NCBI GenBank assembly: GCA_041228285.1 | Contig: CP166133.1 | Coordinates: forward strand, 1,674,001 to 1,738,000 | Direction of reading: 5' to 3' | DNA from: Neisseriaceae bacterium CLB008 | GTDB lineage: Bacteria > Pseudomonadota > Gammaproteobacteria > Burkholderiales > Neisseriaceae | DNA: 64,000 nt | In this document: piece by piece, positions 41,899 through 49,756 of the stretch | Layout of the letters: the number at the start of each line of letters is the position of its first letter | How positions within the stretch are numbered: the stretch's first letter is position 1 | The notes under the pieces: generated by a model | What the model was told of the DNA's origin: nothing | The model's input: only the letters and a program-made list of their open reading frames with translations | Databases searched by the model: none | Made by a program: the position numbers and the translations under genes

Positions 41899-43257
41899 AT
41901 GTTCAACAGCATGATGAAGTCTTTAAAAACCAGCCTCGCCTGGCAAATCGGCCTGGCCTTAATCCTAGGCGTCTTATTTGGGGCGTTCCTACACAGCGTT
42001 AATATGAATGCCGAGCACGCTTGGCACCAATATTACCAAACCATTCATATTAATGTTCTGAAGCCCTTAGGCGACATTTTCATTAGCCTAATCAAGATGA
42101 TCGTCATTCCCATCGTGGTATCGACCCTCATCGTCGGCATTGCCAGCATGGAAAGCGCCAAAAAACTCGGCACCTTAGGCGGCAAAACGCTCCTATACTT
42201 TGAACTCATCACCACCGTGGCCATCGTAGTGGGCCTATTTGCGGCCAATGTTTTCCAACCCGGCGTGGGCATTGATCTACATTCGCTAACGCCGGCGGCG
42301 CAGAGCTTAGACCAATACAAAACCACTGCCGCGGCTTTAGAAAACCAGCCCCACGGTATTGTGGTGATGATTTTGGACATGATTCCGACCAACGTGATTT
42401 CGTCTATGGCATCAGGCGAAATGCTGCCGGTGATTTTCTTCTCGGTGCTGTTCGGCGTGGCCTTATTAGGCCTACCTAATCAACAAAAACAGCCGCTTTT
42501 AGACGTTTTAAAAGCCATTTCCGACACCATGTTCCGCCTCACCAACATCATCATGCGCTATGCGCCAATCGGTGTATTTGGCTTGATTTCAGTGACCATC
42601 GCCCAGTTTGGCTTTAGCGCTCTACTGCCGTTGGGCAAGCTGATTTTATTGGTGTATGGCGCCATGATCTTCTTTGTGTTTGTGATTTTGGGCGGCGTGG
42701 CTTATTACTGCAAACTAAACATCATCACGTTGATGAAGATCCTCAAAAACGAATTGATTCTGGCCTACTCAACCGCCAGCTCAGAAGCCGTTTTACCCAC
42801 GGTGATGCAAAAAATGGAAGCCTACGGCGTACCCAAATCCATCACTGGCTTTGTAATCCCCACCGGCTATTCGTTTAACCTAGACGGCTCGACCCTGTAC
42901 CAAAGTATTGCGGTGATCTTCATTGCCCAAATCTCTGGCATTCAATTAACGCTGTTAGAAGAAATCACCATGGTGATTACCCTTATGGTCGCATCTAAAG
43001 GCATTGCCGGGGTACCGGGCGTGTCATTTGTGGTCTTGACCACGGTATTGACCACGATGAACCTACCCGTAGAGGCGCTGGCCTTTATCCTAGGCGTCGA
43101 TCGTATTCTGGATATGGGCCGCACCGCCGTGAACGTGGTGGGCAACTCTCTGGCCTCTTTGGTGATCGCTAAATGGGAAGGCGTCTACGATGCTGAAAAA
43201 GGCAAACGCTATGAAGAAGAAATGTTAGGCCGCGCACCCACGCCGCAAAAACACTAA
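41899..43257 (+). CDS. Dicarboxylate/glutamate:cation symporter, GltP-like
   Basis: A 452-residue transporter of the DAACS family (SLC1). The signature parts are STASSEAVLPTVMQKM (hairpin HP1), GYSFNLDGSTLYQS in TM7 region, SKGIAGVPGVSFVVL (HP2), and GVDRILDMGRTAVNVVGNSL (TM8). It imports glutamate/aspartate or C4-dicarboxylates with protons or sodium. The TM8 pattern D-x3-R-x3-N matches amino-acid carriers better than DctA, which is an inference. A purine-rich GAAGGGAAGA precedes the ATG by about 9 nt. Confidence 0.93.
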   Translation: MFNSMMKSLKTSLAWQIGLALILGVLFGAFLHSVNMNAEHAWHQYYQTIHINVLKPLGDIFISLIKMIVIPIVVSTLIVGIASMESAKKLGTLGGKTLLYFELITTVAIVVGLFAANVFQPGVGIDLHSLTPAAQSLDQYKTTAAALENQPHGIVVMILDMIPTNVISSMASGEMLPVIFFSVLFGVALLGLPNQQKQPLLDVLKAISDTMFRLTNIIMRYAPIGVFGLISVTIAQFGFSALLPLGKLILLVYGAMIFFVFVILGGVAYYCKLNIITLMKILKNELILAYSTASSEAVLPTVMQKMEAYGVPKSITGFVIPTGYSFNLDGSTLYQSIAVIFIAQISGIQLTLLEEITMVITLMVASKGIAGVPGVSFVVLTTVLTTMNLPVEALAFILGVDRILDMGRTAVNVVGNSLASLVIAKWEGVYDAEKGKRYEEEMLGRAPTPQKH

Positions 43258-43280
43258 GCTTTAAACCCGTATTCAACAAC

Positions 43281-43316
43281 GCCAGCCGCCCTGATGCACA
43301 ATCGGGCGGCTTTTTG
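43281..43316 (+). terminator. Terminator of gltP
   Basis: AGCCGCCC (43284-43291) pairs with GGGCGGCT (43304-43311), then five T. Strong Rho-independent form. Confidence 0.9.
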
Positions 43317-43361
43317 GTTATAATTGCCCTATTGCAAGCCTTTTCATAGATTGAGTTGTGT

Positions 43362-44708
43362 ATGAGTGAATTATTTAGCCCAGCGCCGGTGGCCGTTTCT
43401 GAACTGAACGCGATGGCCAAAAACCTATTGGAAAACCATTTACGGGGCCTATGGGTCAGCGGTGAAGTGTCGAACCTAACCCGAGCCGCCAGCGGTCACT
43501 ATTATTTTTCACTCAAAGACAGCAAGGCACAAATACGCTGTGCCATGTTTAAATCCTACGTGAGTCGCTTGGCCACCCCTTTAAAAGAAGGCGATCAGGT
43601 TGAGTTGACTGGCAAGATCAGCATTTATGAAGCCCGTGGCGAATACCAAATCAGCGTAACCGAATGCCGATTGGCCGGCCTTGGCCGCTTGTTTGAAGCC
43701 TACGAACGACTCAAAACACAGCTACAAATGGAAGGTTTGTTTGCACCAGAGCGCAAACAGGCCATCCCTAGCCATCCCAAGGCCATCGGCATCGTCACCA
43801 GCCTCGCCGCAGCGGCTTTACGCGACGTGGTCAGCACCCTCAAACGACGCATGAGCAACATCCCCGTCATCGTCTACCCCACGCCGGTACAGGGCGCGGG
43901 CAGCGAACAGCAAATCGCCGCAGCCATCCATAAAGCCAATCAACGCCAAGAGGTCAGCGTGCTGCTGGTCTGCCGCGGTGGCGGCAGCATCGAAGATCTG
44001 TGGGCCTTTAACGAAGAGGTTGTCGCGCGCGCCATCGCCGCCAGCACCCTACCCATCGTCAGCGGCGTTGGCCACGAGACCGACTTTACCATTGCCGACT
44101 TTGTCGCCGACCTCCGTGCGCCCACGCCCACTGGCGCTGCCGAGCTGGTCAGCCCAAATAAGGCCGATCTTTTGCACAAGGTCGGTGTGGCACAGCAGCA
44201 GCTGTACCGATCGTTACAGCAGCGTTATTTTGACGCCAGCCAAAAATTAGACTGGCTCAGCAGCCACCTGCCACATCCACGCCAAACGCTGCAACAGCAA
44301 CGTGAACGGCTCCAACAACACCAGCTCAACCTCACTCAGGCACTGCGCCATAACCACTTCTGGCACAGTCAAAAAATAGAGCGGCTGGCGCTACAGCTGC
44401 GTCATCAGCAGCCCAACACAGAGCAGGCCAAGCGCCAACTGAGCCAGCAACAAACCAATCTCAGCCAGGCTTGGCAGCAGCTGCTGCAACACAAACAGCA
44501 GCAGCTTCAGCGCAGCATGGGCTTATTGGAAGCCATCAGCCCCAACAACGTCTTGGCTCGAGGCTTCAGCATCGTCACCGATAGCAAAGGCAAAGTCATC
44601 ACCCGCGCCAACCAGCTTAAACTGGGCCAAAGCCTCAACCTTCGTTTTGCCGAAGGCGAAGCCAAGGTTAGGGTGCAGGGCGATGGCGGCCAAGGCGAGC
44701 TGTTCTAG
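43362..44708 (+). CDS. xseA: Exodeoxyribonuclease VII large subunit
   Basis: 448 residues from ATG 43362. The N-terminal OB fold (LRGLWVSGEVSNLTRAASGH, YYFSLKD, IRCAMFK) is followed by the catalytic core with PKAIGIVTSLAAAALRDVVS, CRGGGSIEDLWAFNEEVVAR, SGVGHETDFTIADFVADLRA and PTPTGAAEL. A long Gln-rich coiled coil (about 270-385) and the C-terminal GFSIVTD segment complete it. With XseB it degrades single-stranded DNA. A TTG in frame at 43356 is less likely. Confidence 0.96.
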   Translation: MSELFSPAPVAVSELNAMAKNLLENHLRGLWVSGEVSNLTRAASGHYYFSLKDSKAQIRCAMFKSYVSRLATPLKEGDQVELTGKISIYEARGEYQISVTECRLAGLGRLFEAYERLKTQLQMEGLFAPERKQAIPSHPKAIGIVTSLAAAALRDVVSTLKRRMSNIPVIVYPTPVQGAGSEQQIAAAIHKANQRQEVSVLLVCRGGGSIEDLWAFNEEVVARAIAASTLPIVSGVGHETDFTIADFVADLRAPTPTGAAELVSPNKADLLHKVGVAQQQLYRSLQQRYFDASQKLDWLSSHLPHPRQTLQQQRERLQQHQLNLTQALRHNHFWHSQKIERLALQLRHQQPNTEQAKRQLSQQQTNLSQAWQQLLQHKQQQLQRSMGLLEAISPNNVLARGFSIVTDSKGKVITRANQLKLGQSLNLRFAEGEAKVRVQGDGGQGELF

Positions 44709-45618
44709 GGCTTTATGCATTGCATGGCCCTACGGTGATGCTTTCGTAGGCGGGTACAGCGTGGCCTACCCGCCAAATCGCCACACAATACCCAACGACA
44801 AATGGCGTGGGCGCGACCCACCCTACGACTCAACGGTAAGCATCGTAGTTGGTAAAGAGTATTTTGAGGATGAATACCGCAAACCATGGTTTATTAAACG
44901 TTGCGTAAGGTGGGGAAAGCCTAGCCTGCCCACCGCTCTTAACGTACCCCCCTGCCTACCTTAAAACCCACGTGGGTCGCGACCCACCCTACGACTAAAC
45001 GGTAAGCATCTATATCCCCACATCAAGCGGCTTTTTGCGCTCAATCGTGCCTTAATCATCAACGCCCCACGCCCAAAAGTCGAAATCACCGTTTTACAGC
45101 GCGCCTGTTGGTTAAGAAATGTCTTTCTACGTTAAATTTTGCAAAGTTAGGTGAATTTAAAAAAACCAATGCAATGATAATAGGATATTTAATCCTAAAT
45201 ACATCCTCGTCCTTTTTTTGATTTTTCTGTCAGGGCCCCCTTCGCCATCGATAAGCAGAACAACACGATCCAACCCCATCACCACACTCAATAAAAAATC
45301 ATAACAACTTGTTTATTATAAATTAATTTAAAAAAACTTCAAAAAAAACGTCTAAAAAAGCACCAGAGAAATCTTATTGCCTCCCGCTAAAAACGCCCTC
45401 TAAGCAGAACTATTTTACTTAAAAATGCTTTTTTTTACCTGAACTTTCTCTTCTTAACATAAGTCATTGGCATATTTGTTCCAGACTCACTTAATTACTA
45501 TCATAAATTAACACTTAGCCCCAACAGGCAGCACCCAAGGGCACACATCAGCCTCACCAGAACTAAACCATTTAAATATTAAGCATATTTCTGATAACAA
45601 AGATAAAGGACATTCTTT
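44709..45618. other. REP-rich intergenic region
   Basis: No gene is supported in these 910 bp. The left third holds several REP-like hairpins: about 44752-44782 (GGCGGGTA / TACCCGCC), 44803-44829, 44911-44938 and 44968-44995. The right two thirds (about 45110-45600) are AT-rich, and probably contain the promoter of the DUF1120-usher operon. The short open frames here run across the REPs and are not credible. Confidence 0.7.
44803..44893. repeat. Dispersed ~90-bp element, copy 1
   Basis: REP (GGGCGCGACCCACCC) plus a tail ACGACTCAACGGTAAGC to GCAAACCATGGTTTATTAA. A second copy is at 56771-56862 with few differences, and a short copy of the first part is at 44968-45010. The tail ends in the palindrome AAACCATGGTTT, also found inverted near 55873. 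Confidence 0.8.
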
Positions 45619-46254
45619 ATGACTCGACCAATTCATGCTGCTTCTGCATTTTTAGCCACTCTTGCCTTTGGCCTTGCTACGGCCCAAGCAGCGGCCCCTG
45701 TGGCTGAGCTAAAAGTCATCGGCACCCTCACCGTTCCCACCTGTACAGTCGCGTCGGCCGATGATGGCGTGTATGACTTAGGCAAAATTTCCGCCACCAT
45801 GGTCAAGCCCGCGACCACCACCACATTAAATAACATAAGTAAAACCTGGACCGTAACCTGTGATGCCGAAACCTATTTAAACTTCAGGCCCGTCGACAAC
45901 CGCGCCGAAACCAATCTGGGCGGCGACCCAGTTTCTTTTGGTCTAGGTTCAGTCAATGAAACAGGCAAAATTGGCTTTTACAGCGTCATCATGAAAAACG
46001 GCAGCGTTGACTCCGTGGCTTCTAATGTTTTTAGTGCCGCCAACACCAGCATCTCCTCAAATACCTCTGTTTACATCAGCACAACCCACCGTAATGGCTG
46101 GTCTAGTGGCACCAGTCAAAAAAGCGGCAAGATTTTTGTCGCCGACCTTGAAGTCGCCCCAGTACTAGGCTCGACCAGCCACATGAATGGCCCCATTACT
46201 GAAGACACCAATATTGATGGCTCTTTAACCCTTAACTTTGCCTACGGCATTTAA
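45619..46254 (+). CDS. DUF1120-like secreted fimbrial-type subunit 1
   Basis: 211 residues with a signal peptide (cleavage near AQAA, residue 25). The mature domain shares PTCTVASADDGVYDLGKISA (C42), TWTVTCDAETYLNF (C81) and the end GSLTLNFAYGI with five paralogues that follow. The two cysteines probably form a disulfide. DUF1120 proteins (such as E. coli GltF/YhcF) are found with chaperone-usher genes and are taken to be surface subunits. Position first of six suggests the most expressed subunit, but this is an inference. Confidence 0.83.
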   Translation: MTRPIHAASAFLATLAFGLATAQAAAPVAELKVIGTLTVPTCTVASADDGVYDLGKISATMVKPATTTTLNNISKTWTVTCDAETYLNFRPVDNRAETNLGGDPVSFGLGSVNETGKIGFYSVIMKNGSVDSVASNVFSAANTSISSNTSVYISTTHRNGWSSGTSQKSGKIFVADLEVAPVLGSTSHMNGPITEDTNIDGSLTLNFAYGI

Positions 46255-46289
46255 TTAACCACCCATAACCCATAATAAGGACAATCTAA

Positions 46290-46922
46290 ATGAACAAGAA
46301 CATTACTTTATTCAGCACCGCATCCGCCCTACTATTAGCCATGGCCACTGCTCACGCAGCCCCGCCGACAGCAGAATTAAAAGTCATCGGTACTCTGACC
46401 GTTCCTACCTGTACCGTTGCGGCCACCGACGACGGCGTTTACGACATGGGTAAAATTTCCGCCACCTTGGTTAAACCCAATGCAAATACAGCCTTGTCTA
46501 CCATGAGCAAAACCTGGACGGTCAACTGCGATGCCGAAACGTATTTGAACTTTAAACCCGTAGACAACCGCGCCGACTCTGCCGTTGTAGCCAATGCCAC
46601 TTCATTTGGCCTAGGCCAGGTGAATGAGAGCGGTAAAATTGGTTACTACACTGTCACCATGAAAAACGGCACCGTCGACGGCGCCGCCTCTAATTTGTTT
46701 AGCTCGCCTAGTGCCACCATCGCCACCGCAAACGCCGTGGCCGTGAGCTCAGCTAACCGCAACGGCTGGTCAAGCGGCACGGTACAAAAAAGTGGTAAAA
46801 CCTTTGTTGCCGACCTAGAAGTCGCCCCCTTCTTAGGCTCGACCATCAGCATGAATGGTGCCATTACGGAAGACGCCAATATTGATGGCTCTTTGACCCT
46901 TAACTTTGCCTACGGCATTTAA
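46290..46922 (+). CDS. DUF1120-like secreted fimbrial-type subunit 2
   Basis: 210 residues, signal peptide ending ATAHA. It is very similar to subunit 1: PTCTVAATDDGVYDMGKISA, SKTWTVNCDAETYLNFKPVD, NGWSSG, and the same LNFAYGI ending. 35 bp separate it from the gene before, with AAGGA ahead of the ATG. The near identity of the pair indicates recent tandem duplication. Confidence 0.83.
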   Translation: MNKNITLFSTASALLLAMATAHAAPPTAELKVIGTLTVPTCTVAATDDGVYDMGKISATLVKPNANTALSTMSKTWTVNCDAETYLNFKPVDNRADSAVVANATSFGLGQVNESGKIGYYTVTMKNGTVDGAASNLFSSPSATIATANAVAVSSANRNGWSSGTVQKSGKTFVADLEVAPFLGSTISMNGAITEDANIDGSLTLNFAYGI

Positions 46923-46939
46923 CCTAAAAAGGCTAAATC

Positions 46940-47587
46940 ATGAGTCATCATAAAACCTTATCCAGCATTGCCTTCGCCCTAATGGCGTTCAGCATGGCAA
47001 ACGCCTATGCTGCCCCTCCAGTAGCCGAATTAAAAGTCAAAGGCCAGTTAGTGGTGCCAGTATGTACCGTCGCCGCCAGCGATGATGGCGTGTATGACTT
47101 CGGTAAGCAGTCTGCCACCTTAGTCAAACCTAATGCCTATACCAATTTAACGCCGATGGTGAAAACCTGGACCGTGACGTGCGATGCGGAAACCTATTTA
47201 AACCTAACCCCAACCGACAACCGTGCCGACAGCACCAGCGCCGTCGCCAATGCGAATTTTGGTTTGGGTAAAGTCAATACCGATGGCAAAATCGGTTATT
47301 ACACCGCCACCATGAGTAAAGCGACCGTTGACAATGCCAGCACGTCTTTATTCAGCACGCGCAACAACGTCATTGCATCAGCCGACGTAGCGGCCACCAC
47401 CGCCATTGCCACTGGCGGGCGCTCTGGTTGGGCAGCATCTTCAACCACCCAAAAAAGTGGTAAAGTATTTAGCGCAGACATCACGGTACAGCCTTACCTA
47501 GCTTCTAGCGCCATCATGCAAGGGCCGATTACCGATGACACCAACCTAGATGGTTCATTAACGTTAAGCTTTGCCTACGGCATTTAA
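46940..47587 (+). CDS. DUF1120-like secreted fimbrial-type subunit 3
   Basis: 215 residues, signal peptide ending NAYA. It keeps PVCTVAASDDGVYDFGKQSA and TWTVTCDAETYLNLTPTDNR but has a longer central loop (ATTAIATGGRSGWAASSTTQ) than subunits 1 and 2. The ATG has AAAAGG 8 nt upstream. It ends GSLTLSFAYGI. Confidence 0.82.
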   Translation: MSHHKTLSSIAFALMAFSMANAYAAPPVAELKVKGQLVVPVCTVAASDDGVYDFGKQSATLVKPNAYTNLTPMVKTWTVTCDAETYLNLTPTDNRADSTSAVANANFGLGKVNTDGKIGYYTATMSKATVDNASTSLFSTRNNVIASADVAATTAIATGGRSGWAASSTTQKSGKVFSADITVQPYLASSAIMQGPITDDTNLDGSLTLSFAYGI

Positions 47588-47588
47588 T

Positions 47589-48251
47589 ATGAAAATCACC
47601 AACATGAATCATTTATTACTTTGCAGTACAGCCTTTGCATGGTTTATGTTGGCCATGCCGGGGGCTCACGCTGCGCCACCGACAGCCGATTTGACGGTTA
47701 AAGGCAAATTGGCGGTACCTGTTTGTACCGTTACCGCCACAGATAACGGTGTCTACAATATTGGTAAACTATCGTCCACGATGGTGAAATCCCAATCAGA
47801 TACCGTTTTACCCAGCATCAGTAAAACGTGGACCATCACCTGCGATGCGGAAACCTATTTGAATTTTTCTCACGTTGACAATCGTGCCGAAAGCGCCAGC
47901 ACCGTGGCCCGCCCAAACTTTGGTCTAGGCAACGTCAACGGTACAGGCAAACTTGGATTTTATACGGTCGAGGTCATCAACCCAACCGTCGATGGCGCCA
48001 CAACGCGGGTCTTTTCCACCATGACCAACACCGTGGGCAAGGAAAATATTGTGCCCTATCTGAGTGTTCACAAGGAAAACCGCCATGGTTGGGCATCTGC
48101 CAGACAGGACACGCAACAAAGTGGTAAAGTATTTACTGCTGATTTTGTGGTCACGCCCACTTTGGCCTCATCTGCCGTAATGAATGGCCCGATTACCGAC
48201 GATGCCAATATCGATGGCTCAATGACCCTTAACTTTGCCTATGGCATTTAA
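47589..48251 (+). CDS. DUF1120-like secreted fimbrial-type subunit 4
   Basis: 220 residues from ATG 47589, one base after the previous stop (TAAT ATG), so it is probably translated by reinitiation; no clear ribosome site is seen. An ATG at 47604 is an alternative and gives a tighter signal peptide (ends GAHA). Family blocks: PVCTVTATDNGVYNIGKLSS, TWTITCDAETYLNFSHVDNR, GSMTLNFAYGI. DNGVY replaces the usual DDGVY. Confidence 0.8.
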   Translation: MKITNMNHLLLCSTAFAWFMLAMPGAHAAPPTADLTVKGKLAVPVCTVTATDNGVYNIGKLSSTMVKSQSDTVLPSISKTWTITCDAETYLNFSHVDNRAESASTVARPNFGLGNVNGTGKLGFYTVEVINPTVDGATTRVFSTMTNTVGKENIVPYLSVHKENRHGWASARQDTQQSGKVFTADFVVTPTLASSAVMNGPITDDANIDGSMTLNFAYGI

Positions 48252-48266
48252 CCTGAAAGCACACTG

Positions 48267-48905
48267 ATGATGAAGCGCACGCTGAACACTATGAGCCTCA
48301 TAATCGCAACTTTCGTGGCGATGCCAACGGCTCAAGCGGCCCCGCCAACCGCCGAGCTGACGGTCCATGGCGAAATGGTGGTCCCCTCGTGCACGGTGGC
48401 GGCGGCTGACGATGGTGTTTATGATCTGGGTAAGATTTCGGCCACGCTCATTAAGCCCAACGCCGATACCCAGCTGACGCCAATGAGCAAGCATTGGACC
48501 ATTAGCTGCGATGCCGATACCTACCTCACGCTCACGCCCACCGACCATCGTGCCGACTCATCAACCAATAGCGCCAGTGGCTATTATGGTCTTGGCAATA
48601 TTAACGGCAGCGGTAAAATCGGCACCTATTATGTTGAAATGGCCAACGGCACCGTAGACGGTACGCCAACCAGCCTTTTTACCACCTCATCCAGCGCCAT
48701 CGCCCCCAAAGCCACCACTTACATCCATAAGGGCTATGTCAGTGGCTGGGCCGCTGGCACCAACCGTCTGCAAAACGGCCGCGTTTTTGGGGCGAACTTA
48801 ATCATTTACCCCACACTGGCTTCTTCTAGCATGATGCAAGGCTCGATCACTGAGGACAGCAATATTGACGGTGCGATGACCTTGAATTTCGCTTTTGGTA
48901 TTTAG
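48267..48905 (+). CDS. DUF1120-like secreted fimbrial-type subunit 5
   Basis: 212 residues, signal peptide ending TAQA. Family blocks: PSCTVAAADDGVYDLGKISA, HWTISCDADTYLTLTPTDHR, GAMTLNFAFGI. It is more diverged in the second half (KGYVSGWAAGTNRLQNGRV). Only 15 bp follow the previous stop. Confidence 0.82.
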   Translation: MMKRTLNTMSLIIATFVAMPTAQAAPPTAELTVHGEMVVPSCTVAAADDGVYDLGKISATLIKPNADTQLTPMSKHWTISCDADTYLTLTPTDHRADSSTNSASGYYGLGNINGSGKIGTYYVEMANGTVDGTPTSLFTTSSSAIAPKATTYIHKGYVSGWAAGTNRLQNGRVFGANLIIYPTLASSSMMQGSITEDSNIDGAMTLNFAFGI

Positions 48906-49035
48906 CTCATTGCCACGATTGAATTCGGCATAAATTACCGCCATAATGCCTGAGGGCCTCCTAAGCTTTACCCCTTTTTACATCAGCTTAACAAATATAT
49001 TTACAGGGCATTAAACAAACCAAGGCAAATTAATC

Positions 49036-49671
49036 ATGCACCTCTCTATTCGTTTACTGACCATGCTGTGGGCTTTAACCCTATTTGCCCCTGAGGCCTA
49101 TGCGCTATCGCCACTGACCCCGCACAGCCAAGATGCCGGTCATGACCAGCACTGCACCGTTTCGTCACCCAACGACGGCGGCTATAGCGTCGGGCGGCTC
49201 TCAGGCTCCTTATTAAAAGCCAACGCCAATACACCTTTGGCGCCGATCAATAAGGTCTGGCACATCAGCTGCGACGCCGAAACCTATTTAACCTTTAGTA
49301 CCGTAGACAATCGCGCCAGCAGCGCCAGTACGCCAGGCTTGGGCCACTACGGCCTCGGTCAAGTAAACGGCAGCGGTAAAATCGGCTTTTATCGGGTCAC
49401 CATGAAAAACGCCACCGTTGACGGCGACCCCACCCGTCTATTCAGCACTAACAGCACCGCGTTTAACGTCGTGTCTTCCCTGACTTTGACCACCACCCAT
49501 CGCGCCATTGGCTGGGCCAACGCCAATAATGTGCAAAAAAGTGGCCGAGTTTTTACCGCGGAATTAGAAGTGCTGCCGACGTTGGCGTCTGTGGCACAAA
49601 TGAATGGCCCGATTACCGATCGCACCCTAATTGATGGCTCCATGAGCCTCAACTTTGCCTTTGGTATTTAA
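49036..49671 (+). CDS. DUF1120-like secreted fimbrial-type subunit 6
   Basis: 211 residues, set apart from the first five by 130 bp. The signal peptide is MHLSIRLLTMLWALTLFAPE with cleavage near AYA. The N-terminal part differs (HSQDAGHDQHCTVSSPNDGG replaces the PxCTVxxxDDG block), but KVWHISCDAETYLTFSTVDN and MSLNFAFGI are conserved. Being the last and most divergent, next to the usher gene, it may be a tip or base subunit; that is an inference. Confidence 0.8.
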   Translation: MHLSIRLLTMLWALTLFAPEAYALSPLTPHSQDAGHDQHCTVSSPNDGGYSVGRLSGSLLKANANTPLAPINKVWHISCDAETYLTFSTVDNRASSASTPGLGHYGLGQVNGSGKIGFYRVTMKNATVDGDPTRLFSTNSTAFNVVSSLTLTTTHRAIGWANANNVQKSGRVFTAELEVLPTLASVAQMNGPITDRTLIDGSMSLNFAFGI

Positions 49672-49756
49672 CCCTGCCGATGTTGGGTTAGAGCAGGCCA
49701 TCTTTAAACAAGAAACTAAAACAGCTTCATTAACTTATTCCATAGGCGAACACACT

